Assembly: GCA_016801885.1 (NCBI GenBank)
Contig: CM028887.1
Location: 21,149,615 to 21,213,614, forward strand
Origin: Toxotes chatareus
Taxonomy: Eukaryota; Chordata; Actinopteri; Toxotidae
Length of the DNA: 64,000 nt
Direction: 5' to 3'
Under the pieces are notes generated by a model. That model had not been told where the DNA came from and did not search any database. It worked only from the letters and a program-made list of their open reading frames with translations. Within the stretch, counting starts at the first letter, position 1. Each line of letters starts with the position of its first letter. Below, piece after piece: positions 37,029 to 46,961 of this stretch. The position numbers and the translations under genes are program-made.

Positions 37029-37969
37029 GATGCCTGCAGACACACACAAAGACAAACATGAGGCTTTTGACATATATAACTCTAAATGAGAAGAAAGTTG
37101 TGCCTTATTTCATATCCCACATATTTCCCAGTCCCCACCATTTCACCAGTCAATACTTCAGACTGCTGAGAGAAGCCCTAACATTAGCCTGTTATCACAT
37201 CACCAAACAATGTCTCATTAATCAAGTTGTTTTTCCTTGAAAACAAGAACACACTCTGAATGAGGCGGAAGCTTAAACTCCACACCTGCGACATTAAAGG
37301 TGGAATTAAAGTTGTAAAAGGTGAAGCACGTATGTCCAGTTAGCACAGCCTGGCTAACACCGATTAAGCGCAGATACCTTCATCTATTACAAATGGGTAT
37401 TAGCATCTTTGCTAAGGTTGGAAAATTACGCTGAGTAAATAATTTAGTGATGCCTGCTGAGTTGTACACGCAGCAGGTATCGCTGCTTTAGCCTGAGTTA
37501 TGAGTGAAATGAGCGAATGAGTGAAACGCAGGCTCTCACTGAAGCATGGTCCTTCATGTCAGACAGTGACTGCATAGCCTCGTCGGCTACATTAGCAAAG
37601 TATAAGCTAATAATTGCAGGCATAATAGTCACCACGGGTCCGGCCACAGACAAAATGTGTTACACACGGGCATCACCGAACAACTTTAGGGTCTTACTTG
37701 TTAAGAAAGAAAACAGTTTTCAGTGGTCGCTAAGCTAACCGTCTATAAAGGCGCCCTGAACGCACCGATTCCCAGGGCCGGACAGAGGGTATGTGGGATG
37801 AAATTTAATGCCCGATATGATTAACTCCTTTCACTAATCGACGCGATAATCGCCCCAAATCATTGTTATGAATTTCTGCTTCAAGATGATCAGATAAATG
37901 GAGCATTTAACATTCAGATGCTTCAGATACTTAAAAGATTGAAGGTGACAGTAGAAAAAGACATCTTAC

Positions 37970-37998
37970 CGGCTCTGCAATATGGCGGAAAGAGGAAG
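37970..37998 (-). promoter_or_regulatory. rps15a: rps15a non-coding first exon and TOP-type promoter region
   Basis: The minus strand reads CTTCCTCTTTCCGCCATATT followed by GCAGAGCCG and a donor GTAAGA at 37969. The pyrimidine tract CTCTTTCC is a plausible 5'-TOP start, characteristic of ribosomal-protein mRNAs under growth control. The plus strand contains AATATGGCGG, which resembles a YY1 site at the start site. There is no TATA box close upstream, as expected for this class. The exact start nucleotide is inferred. Confidence 0.7.
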
Positions 37999-39564
37999 TA
38001 GTAAAGAACTGCAATGCAATATGGGAAAAAAATCGAAGACTTTTTTTTCCAGTGAAGATGACCCACACCTTCACGAAAATACTGGCTCTAATGCCTTTGG
38101 TAAGTATCGTACTATGCCCAAGCTGTGGCAATATAAAACAAAGAGTATTTGCACATTTGTCAGCTTTTCGGTAAAGTGACTTACGACTATGATCTGGTTA
38201 CTTTGATTTAATCTGAAAAGTTTTATTGCATTTTTTTTTCACGTTTAGCCTGCCTTCATCTCTACAAGGAACTTCTTGAATATTCTTTGTTAGGCCAAAT
38301 TATTTAAAAAAAATAATAATAATAGTATTGATTTTGGAACCAGATTTAAATACATGCAGGAGCCTTAGTAGGTGTCATATTTAAAACAGCGCCGCCCGGT
38401 GGTGAGGATGAGTAATTGCATGTACCCATATCTGACCATTCTAATGCTTTTGCCAAACTGTTTGGTGGATTTTTAAGAGACCAAAATAAAATAAATTATT
38501 TTTAGTGCCTCTTTCATGAATAATGGATGAAAGCATTGTATAGCTTTGTTAGACCAATCAAAGTTCAGATTTGTTGAAGAACCACATTACATGAAACATT
38601 TGGAAAGCAAAAAAGTTTTCAGCATAGTAAACAATTAAGCCTAGTGATCTGTTAATGCAAGAAAGGCAAGATATGACTAGTGTGGTTTGGGCATGAAGGG
38701 AGGTGGACATGTTTCAAAAGATGATTTGTTATAAGTTAATTATAGATTAGAGTTGTGAAATTTTCAAAAAAAAAAAAAAAAAAAATCACAAAGTATCACT
38801 GCATTATAATAAAATACCAAGAATATGAACAACCAGACTTGGTTGAAGCAACAGACGCAGAGCTCACATTTGTCAGAGCCAATTAATATTTTTATTCCCC
38901 GTTTCAACATGTGCAACAACTCATTCTGATACTCATTACCAGCAGGTACAATTCCAGTCAAATCCTCATCATGTGACACAGTTATTACAGTACTTAGATG
39001 AAAATAAAACATACAGTTACAGTAACATCTGTAACAAAAAAAGCCCAAAAAAGCCAGTTTTAAATGTTGACTAAGATGAAGAATTGCAATACATTGTCTG
39101 TATTATGTCTTTATATGTCAGTGAATATAGATTATCCTAACAGCTGAGCAGTGAATAACCACAATGGGTTTTTTTTAATGAGTTCACATGTAAAATAGAT
39201 AAACTGGATGTATATTTTTTTATAGATCATCCACTACACAAGAGAGCAAATTATTGTGGTAGGACAGAGTTTATCTCCTGCTGACCTCCACAGAAATATA
39301 TCAATAACTAATCACACTTTTGTCTTACATGCGCAATATATATGTTAGCATAGCATCAGGAGCTAGAGACTAAAACTAAGTCACAAAAATCACAATCAGT
39401 GTTTTTGAAAGTATGTGTACAAAAAGTTATTGAATCTGTGTGAGTGCAGTTTTTGTGTTTTCTGGGTTTTGTCATGAAAGAATCAGAATCAAAATCATCC
39501 CCTCCTGTATAATTGATATTGTATGAAACCTATGACTGTTAGGTAGAAAGAGTATAAATAAACC

Positions 39565-39570
39565 TTTATT
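39565..39570 (-). terminator. Second candidate poly(A) signal for the notum gene
   Basis: AATAAA on the minus strand, about 515 nt after the stop codon. It lies downstream of the hairpin. Confidence 0.4.
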
Positions 39571-39640
39571 TAAAGCAATTTCAAATACTAATAATCGCAG
39601 TATATGGTGCATAAATGCTTCTTTTGTCATGAGTCAGAGT

Positions 39641-39686
39641 CAGAGAAGATCCTGCAAAATGTTGACATTTTGCAGGATCTTCTCTG
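39641..39686. repeat. Perfect inverted repeat, 21-bp arms and 4-nt loop
   Basis: Bases 39641-39661 are the exact reverse complement of 39666-39686. The loop (39662-39665) is TTGA on the plus strand. On the minus strand the hairpin begins at the base right after the AATAAA at 39692-39687. Confidence 0.95.
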
Positions 39687-39692
39687 TTTATT
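39687..39692 (-). terminator. Candidate poly(A) signal AATAAA of the notum gene
   Basis: TTTATT on the plus strand, about 395 nt after the notum stop codon and directly before the hairpin at 39686-39641. Cleavage would normally fall 10-30 nt further, inside the hairpin. Confidence 0.55.
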
Positions 39693-40084
39693 AAAGGTTC
39701 TACTACCATGCTTTGAAGCTAAATTTTCATGTTGAGTGATCAGGATGAAATTGTTGTTGTAGATGGTACAGTATGTCCAGCCATCTCCCAAAACTCAAAG
39801 CTCTTCAACCAGTACAACTGAAACACCTTTAGTTTAGGCCTAAAGCTCTTTCCTCCAGTGTCCAGTAGAGGGAGAGCCAAACCAGTCAGACCCAGACACA
39901 GTGACATACCCACCAGCCAAGTCACCAGTTTAACAGACGCATGGAGCAAAATGGAATGCTGAGCAGCACAAGATGTAGTAACCAGATTGTACTATTGCTA
40001 TGGTTACATTAAAATTTCAACACATTTTTTTCCTCCGTAAAGCCTTTGCCTGGCTATCTCCTACACTGATTTCCACTTTTACAC

Positions 40085-43000
40085 TTAGCCACCGTTGCTG
40101 ACCATGCTGGCAAGAGAATCTCCATCTCCCTGGGGATCCAAGCCCAGCTTCTGGAGGTCAAGGCCCATGGCTACTAGCATCTGGAGCAGGGTGAGCTCCT
40201 GCTGGGTGGCCTGGTCCACTAAGGCCGGGCAGGTGGGGTTGCACTGGGGCCACTGGCAGGTGTCCACCAGGTGGAAAGGACAGCCTTTGGCAGGGGTCCT
40301 ATTGTTGCGTGTTGCCTCCAGACTCCTGTCCCAGCACTGCAGGGCCCGCGGCAGAGAGGTGCCTTTAACTTGGAAACTCATCCAGTTACTAGGAAAATAA
40401 CAAGACAGAGATATTAGGGATTAGACATAAAAAAAAGAGAGGTAAAGTTTGTGAAAGTGAAAAGAAAGGTTAGCAGAAAGCAAAAGAATAGCTAAGATGA
40501 TTGGGTCAGTAACTGAGGAAGTATAATCATCCATGTAATCATGTTCTGATCACGTTCTTATTGCTTTCAACACTTTTGGCTCATTGTCTTGGTGCAGCCA
40601 GTGTTACATCACAGAACTGCAACTGCAAAATTGCCTACAATAACCTTGGACCTTCAGCTCCTCCCATGAAGAATCCTCACCCTCAGTAAATACCCTGAAC
40701 TTAGACTGACTCTGTAAACGTAGCTAAGACTGCACTGACCCATCAACGTCTATGTGTGCAGCAAAAGAATGAGTGTGTTCAAGGGATACCGAGGGGTTAG
40801 GGAAAGTGTGAAATGGCATCTGATGACATGAAGAATGTGGCATGATGAACGAGCGAGCAGAAACAGCAGCATGGGCTCAATAGTTAGAGATGGCTAATGG
40901 AATAGGTGAGAATGAACAAGGGATGGCATTTTTAAAAGTGTACTGACACCACAGGAGTCAAATATCTGTTCTTACGTTTTAGTGATCACTGTGTGGGAGA
41001 GGCAAGACGGAGCAAATACAGCCCTGGAAAACACACAGAAGAATACTGTCATCTCTAGGCTTTGGTCCATTTTTTTTATTTTTAGCATATGGTGCATATT
41101 AGACCTATTGTTATCATTATATGTTACTTGTATGAATAAATTGTAGGGAACTTACGTGACGTCTCTCAGGGAGTTCTTGAGCTCCCTCCCCAGGTTCTGT
41201 ATGTACTGCCATTGCTCCTCAGACAGACTCTGTCCTCCCATGTAGATGTTCTCCACCCTCAGCTGTTCCTCATCAAACAGCCACTGCACAACAAACAGAG
41301 GGGCTACAGGGAACACAGAGAGTTCAACATTAAAGCTGCTCTAATCAATATGTATATATTAACAATGGATTAGACGACTTTGTGTGTTGTGAATGATGCC
41401 ATTGTCGTTGTCACCTAGTAGTGACGAACCCAGAGACCAATATCACTCAATCAGTCTCCAGTTCCCCCCAGCTCTACAGAGCTTTATAGGTTGTTTTATC
41501 TAACTGTTTTAGTTTTACAGCCTGCAACTTTATTTTTTTATTTTTATTATTTTGGTGCATTCAGAGAGCTCTCATTAGCACTGTCAAATCCCACACATGG
41601 GGTCTTTAAGTCTACATGCAGGGCTTTCACAGCTGTCAGATCTACAAAATATCAACTGGCCACAGTTTCTATAGTTTTTCCAGCCGGTTTCTCCAACACT
41701 GGACACTTACTCATTTGCAGAGTCTGTTGACTTTTCAGCTTCTGAGCAAATTAAACTCAGAACTCACAATATTTCTGTGCACGTTACTTCTTAGCTGCTT
41801 AAGCCAGTTATATAGCAGGCTAGTCCAACATCATGACAAATTCAGGTACCGACCAACACTCACAGGTCAAGGTAGAGTAGAGTTTGTGTCCAAAGAAGCA
41901 TTGCCACTCCTCTCCTCTCCTATAGAGCTGCCGACATCTGTCAGGCACAACCCCATTCCACAGTCTGAGACAAAAACACAAACCTTTAACACACACAAAT
42001 TTACTGCTCATCCACTTATGGAACAGCACTGTGTAGTAAAAGAGCTTATATTAAAATTCTACATCTGGCCTGTGAAAGTGACTTGACATAAAAACTGTAC
42101 AGGCTGACTGAAGAATGTACGTCTGTACCTGAGTCCTATCTTGATGGCATCTTCAGGTGAGCAGGAGACAGTCTCAGGACAGTTGGGTGATCTCTGCTGC
42201 TTACTCTCTATAAACCAGCCAGAGTCCACAAGCCCTCGGACCTGAGCCTCTGCACCGAGCTGCTCCAGCTGACTGGCCACCCTCTCAATGTTCAGCAAAA
42301 CACCTGTCCCGCCAGCGCTGCAGGGGAGCCAAAAACATCAATAAATAGCTTGGCTTTGAGAGAGTTGTTTTTGTTAGGGGTGTCAAAATGACAGTGCATG
42401 CCAGCTAACAGCAGGGAAGTGAAAATTTAGCAGCTTTGCATTCAGACAGTGGATCTTGTTTTAGGGCTGGGGGTGTCCTAACAACCATGTTGCTAACCTG
42501 TGAGGAATGTTCACCATTACAGGGCAAGGCCCTTTAATAGACATTATGTCATTGTTCACAGTTGACTGTAAACATCTTCATTGTTGACAAGAGGATGCAC
42601 CCAAAATAGGGCTTCTCTTGTTTAATGTTCGGCATTTGTGATGGCCCATATGGGACAGAGGATGCAGGCTCTTGTCCAAAAGCTGTGGTCAGCAATAGAG
42701 CACGAGCGATAAAACAAACTCACCTTGTGCCAGACAGCATTACAACCTTGGCCTGCTTGATTCCTTTGGGGATGAGGTCTTTGATGACCTCGCGGATGAT
42801 CAGGGATCCCATGAAGTTGTACTCCGCTGATAACAAATAAAGACAGCAAATGACTGGGATCACCACCAGCAGAAGAATTAGATTAATTGTCCTTTCTTGT
42901 AACCAAGGCAGGTACATTTCTGTCATTGTTACGAGGGACCTCACTGAAGAGATCTCGAAGAATCTGAAGACACTTACTTGCATTTGCATTTCTCTCTCTT

Positions 43001-45189
43001 TCTTTCTCTCTGCCTTGTCGTGGTCTTGGAGGAGGGTTTGGGGCAGGCCCAGTTCCACTCCATACATCACTGGAACAGTACGGGATGAATCTGCAGAAAA
43101 GGAGACAATCACATTTGTTAGACTAAAGCCTGAGGGCATCAAAACAATTCTTTCTCTCTTCCATAAAACTCAACTCAGGCTGCAGGTGGCTTCTTCTGTC
43201 ACATCTCAGAAATCAGGACTCTATATATTAGCCACTATAAGCTACTGGCCATACCAGACCAAGTAAAGATGAAGTAGTAAAACACCTGAGTGTAGCTCTT
43301 ATGAACTCAACTTTTCATCTGCAAGAAGAGAAATGTGTTATTTCTGTTAAGTAATCTGACTTTAAAGCTGCACAAAGGAACAATTTTATATTAACAATGC
43401 AGAGAACTGTCATCTCACTCTGCAGTTCCCCTCAGCTCTATGGGGCGTTTTGGTCCAATCCCCTCAGGTGCCACAAAAAAAAAAATCAATTAGTGCACCC
43501 AGAGACACAAGCAAAAAAAGATCCCTGCTCTTTTATTATATCAGCCATGAGATTATGTGTTAGTATCTGCAGAACTGTGAAACTTTTACAAATAATGGCC
43601 ATCTGCACCTGACACCTTCAGTAGCCATAATAATAAGAGACACTGTGAGTATACACAGGTACTTACACAATGTTTGCATTATGCCAGTGCGGATTTTCCT
43701 CTGCTTGGGAAGACAGTATTCCAGTTCCTGTGAATCCGGCAAATAGAAATCAGACAGGTCTCCTTTTGTCTCACTAAAGATTATGTAAAGAAAGTAACAC
43801 AATGGGAACATGTATCCCATGCTTTTTAAAACATGGCCAGCTGGCCTACCTCTTTTTGTTTGGGGCCACCCCGTGGAGCTCATTAGTCGGGGGATATTTT
43901 GGTACCTGGAATCACAGGTCTCTTTGCTGTAGCAGCACCAGCCACCTAAAAATAATAGAGACTAATATTAGACATTCACATCCGGCACAGAGAGGGAGAC
44001 CCTTGTTAGCCCATCACAGAGGACTGTGAGGAATGGAGAGGGAAAGCAAAGCACCTGTAGCCTGGTCTGCTAACAAGACTATACTTTCACTCAGAGGTGG
44101 AAAAAAAAGACAAATGATTCCTTTAATTTACAAAATGTCATCATCTGAAATGTTGATTTACTTTAAGCTTGTGCAAAGCTGTTTCCCCGACAAGCACAAT
44201 AACAGTATAATTTATATGAGGCAGTTCAATCTGACTTGACAAAACTGGGTAAAACTAATTTATTAGGCTCTACTTCTCAGAGTAATACACTCATAAATCC
44301 TAAATCTTATCACTTCAGCCAGGTAAAATGTTTGCATTTGGGAAATCTAAGACACACCGTCTATTCTCTTAGAATTTACTCTGAAGTAAGAATAAACCAC
44401 CAATTTTCTCTTCTCCCATGCTAAGTCTATCAAAGTGACAGGCAACAACCAAAGAAGGAGAAAAACAGAAGATGACGGGATAAAATGACATCCCCATCAA
44501 AATTCCAACGAGGGCATCACACCAAAACAAGCTGACCTTTGGAGACCAAAATTAACCAATTGGGTTTTTAAATACTCACCTTCCAGAAATAACAGCCATC
44601 GGCGGCTTCCTCTGAACTCCTTTAGGTAAAACCTGTAGAACCACAAATAAACAGGATTGAGGAGATGGTAAAGATAAAGTAGCTATGAATCAACACGTTG
44701 ATGCTCCGTGTAGCTTCTAAAACCACTGCAAACAGATGAAAAATGGGAACAATTTGACAATTTAACTTCAGGAAAGCAAGTGACAGAAAACATTAGATCC
44801 AGAACATCTCACCCAGCTGCTGTTCCATCATTGCACGTAACTTGGGTGTTCTTGAGGAAGTGCAGCCTCATTTCATCTGTCTGTTGTCCAGCTGCTGGAG
44901 CTCCCGCGGCACCCTCACGCCCTGCCTCAGCTGTGCCTCCAGTGCCTCTTGTGCTTCCAGTGCTTCCAGTGCCTCCAGTGCTTCCAGTGCCTCCAGTGCC
45001 TCTTGTGCTTCCAGTACCTCCGGTGCCTCCAGGAGTCAGATCAGCTGTGGGGGGTGACTGAACAACATCACCTCCTTGGTTCCCACCAGACTTCTTGGTG
45101 GACTTGCCAGTCGCTTTAGCATTACGGTTGTTCTGACACCAGATTCCCCCAAGCAAGAGCAAGAAAGCAATCTGGCCCAGTATCCTCAT
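40085..45189 (-). CDS. notum2: Palmitoleoyl-protein carboxylesterase Notum-like (secreted Wnt deacylase), probably the Notum2 paralogue
   Basis: Notum enzymes are secreted esterases that remove palmitoleate from Wnt and so dampen Wnt signalling. Eleven coding exons on the minus strand: 45189-44813, 44632-44580, 43945-43850, 43727-43667, 43090-42978, 42826-42724, 42317-42129, 41964-41864, 41303-41156, 41023-40976, 40388-40085. They total 1593 nt (530 aa; human NOTUM is 496). Residues 1-18 are a signal peptide. Residues 54-86 are a Gly/Ser/Thr-rich repeat. Then come FYLKEFRGSRRWLLFLEGGW, the nucleophile box SGTSAGGTG (Ser268), VVQWLFDE (Asp375) and APSCLSH (His424). Triad spacing (107 and 49) nearly matches the human 108 and 49. 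The Ser268 codon is split by an intron. Oddities are Cys147 where human has the pocket Tyr, and a ~17-residue Pro/Arg-rich insertion after WSG (209-233). Catalysis looks intact. Paralogue assignment rests on divergence from human NOTUM and is less certain than the family. Confidence 0.93.
41340..41605. repeat. Interspersed repeat copy in a notum intron
   Basis: It shares TATATTAACAATG, CAGTTCCCCCCAGCTCTA and a GCTTTATAGG-like box with the copy at 43380-43510, in the same order. This supports a dispersed family. The name is unknown. Confidence 0.6.
43365..43520. repeat. Second copy of the same interspersed repeat in another notum intron
   Basis: Contains TATATTAACAATGCAGAG, CAGTTCCCCTCAGCTCTATG and GTGCACCCAGAGA, paralleling 41355-41575. 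Confidence 0.6.
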
Positions 45190-45354
45190 ATCTGTGGCAA
45201 CATGTGAAAAAATATACATTCATACAGGCATGCATTACTACTTACTCATGATCTGACTTCATGGCCTCATGAAGAATGACTGTTACTGAAACCAAACCTT
45301 ATTTATATTTTAATATAAGTATCAGTAACTATTCAAACTAAATGAACTTACCTC

Positions 45355-45515
45355 TCCAAGAAGAAGCAGCTTCAAAGGTTGTTGCAGAGGCACCCCTGGG
45401 GTCAGGCAGATAACTGGTGCTGCAGAAGGAGTGAGAAGTTCAGAGCACAATGACCAGGTGTGAGAGGAGGATGCCAGTCATGAGTAGTGATGAAGCCTTG
45501 ACCAGGTTGTGATGA
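45355..45515 (-). promoter_or_regulatory. Probable non-coding first exon of the notum gene
   Basis: A strong donor (CTTGGAGAG|GTAAGT, boundary near 45355) faces the acceptor GTTGCCACAG|AT at 45192, just 2 nt before the start codon. The exon would begin about 30 nt after the TATA box, near 45510. The start is inferred. Confidence 0.55.
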
Positions 45516-45536
45516 AGCCTACAAATCAGCGGTGAG

Positions 45537-45543
45537 CTTTATA
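45537..45543 (-). promoter_or_regulatory. TATA box (TATAAAG) of the notum gene
   Basis: CTTTATA on the plus strand reads TATAAAG on the minus strand, in the context GGCACTATAAAGCTCACC. It is suitably placed for a first exon that ends at the GTAAGT donor near 45354. Confidence 0.6.
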
Positions 45544-46895
45544 GTGCCACCATATGGATCAGATTTCCTCCCATTTTCTCTTGCAGCTCCTGCCAGGCCC
45601 TGAGATAAACTGCTGACGACACACCGTGAGGGGAGGTACTGGAAGGCCAGTGGCGAGGAGAAAAGATAACACACGCGTCTCTTCAACATATTTCAAGTCA
45701 TTGCACACACCCACCACCCGGCACTTTCCCATCTGACCATGGCTCAAGAACACCGCCCCCCCATCCCCTCTATTCTTCTCCCTTCCACCATCCACCTCTG
45801 ATCGCCAGTGTTTTGATTTAAACATCTACGTGGTCGGCATAACTGCAAAGCCCCTTTGTGTGGTATGTGACCCAGAGGTCATTGGAGCACACACCTCAAA
45901 CACTTTCCGACACGGGAATGAATAGTACCGTAAGGTTCCCGCATGGTCAACAATTTAGCGGATACTCTCAAGGCACAGGTGGTGGACACTCTGGTTGGCT
46001 GCGGCAGCAGACACATTATGCAAGTTCCCAAATAAGTCATTTCAAGAAGTTATTTCCAGTTATTTTTTCTGGTCTTGCATAATGATTTAAGTAGAAAGCC
46101 TTTCGTATTCTTTGATCTCCTATAATAAAATTATAATTTTTCCACTATGGGGGAAGAAGTTATAATGTGAAGACAATAAACACCATTAACACATCTAAGA
46201 TTTAATTACTGTCTTGTTTTAGAAAATCTCAAACCCTTGAAATCTGTGCTTTGAATTGTCTTTTGTGTAATCACTGAAATTCCAACAAAACGATGAGCTA
46301 CAAAAGTAATTTTAAGCTCTAACTTCTGGATATCTGATTGTTATAGGCCTGCTACTGTTACTAACATGCTCTTAAAGGCCAGTTGCTGTAAGGCTACAAC
46401 TTTCAAATATCAGTTTCTCTTACACATTAAGAGAAAATGCAGAGTATGTAATTTTACTAACTCAAACATTTGAAATGTTCACCCATAATAGTGAAGTACA
46501 TTTTTATGCAGATGATATTGTTTAATACCTGTCGCTGACTCCTTGTAATATGCCAGTGAAATATATAGCTCTCCTGTAATGCATTACATAAGACTTTTAT
46601 AAACTGAAATAAAGCAAATAAGACAAAATTTATTCTGTTCCAAGGAAATAGAGATACAGCTTACATTTGAGGAAGGACTGTTGAATCAGTTCTGGATTAT
46701 GAGGTTGCATACGCTCCTATTGCCACGCTTAGGTTCTTAAATCCCATTTATCATTCTACTCTTAGGTTCGTGATTAAAGAAAAAATTTGAATATCAAAAT
46801 GGTGAGTTGCAACATGATAATAAGTCAATAGTTCAGATAGTAAAAACAGAATTTTTGTCCTTCAGATTGAAAGGCTTGGTGAAGTGTGTCTTTAC

Positions 46896-46961
46896 CTGCA
46901 GTTGCTTCCCCTTCTAGGTCGTACTCTGCAGAGCCCTGGATGGCAGGATAGTTTGCCTTTG
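46896..46961 (-). other. Exon-like segment, function unknown
   Basis: On the minus strand a pyrimidine tract ends GTTTCTTCAG at 46962. Then 66 open bases encode AKANYPAIQGSAEYDLEGEA-like residues and end GCAG|GTAAAG at 46895. It lies 1.35 kb upstream of the notum TATA box on the same strand. It could be an alternative upstream exon, an unrelated small exon or chance. No protein family was recognised. Confidence 0.25.

Noticed and set aside
42720..43142. 140-codon single-exon reading of the notum region
   Set aside because: It crosses a real acceptor (43091), donor (42977) and acceptor (42827). The conserved Notum sequence is obtained only by splicing.
43900..43910. Splice donor CCAG|GTACC within notum exon 3 of the series (43906)
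   Set aside because: Reading through gives the conserved DSRY...RLMSS segment, so the exon continues to 43850.
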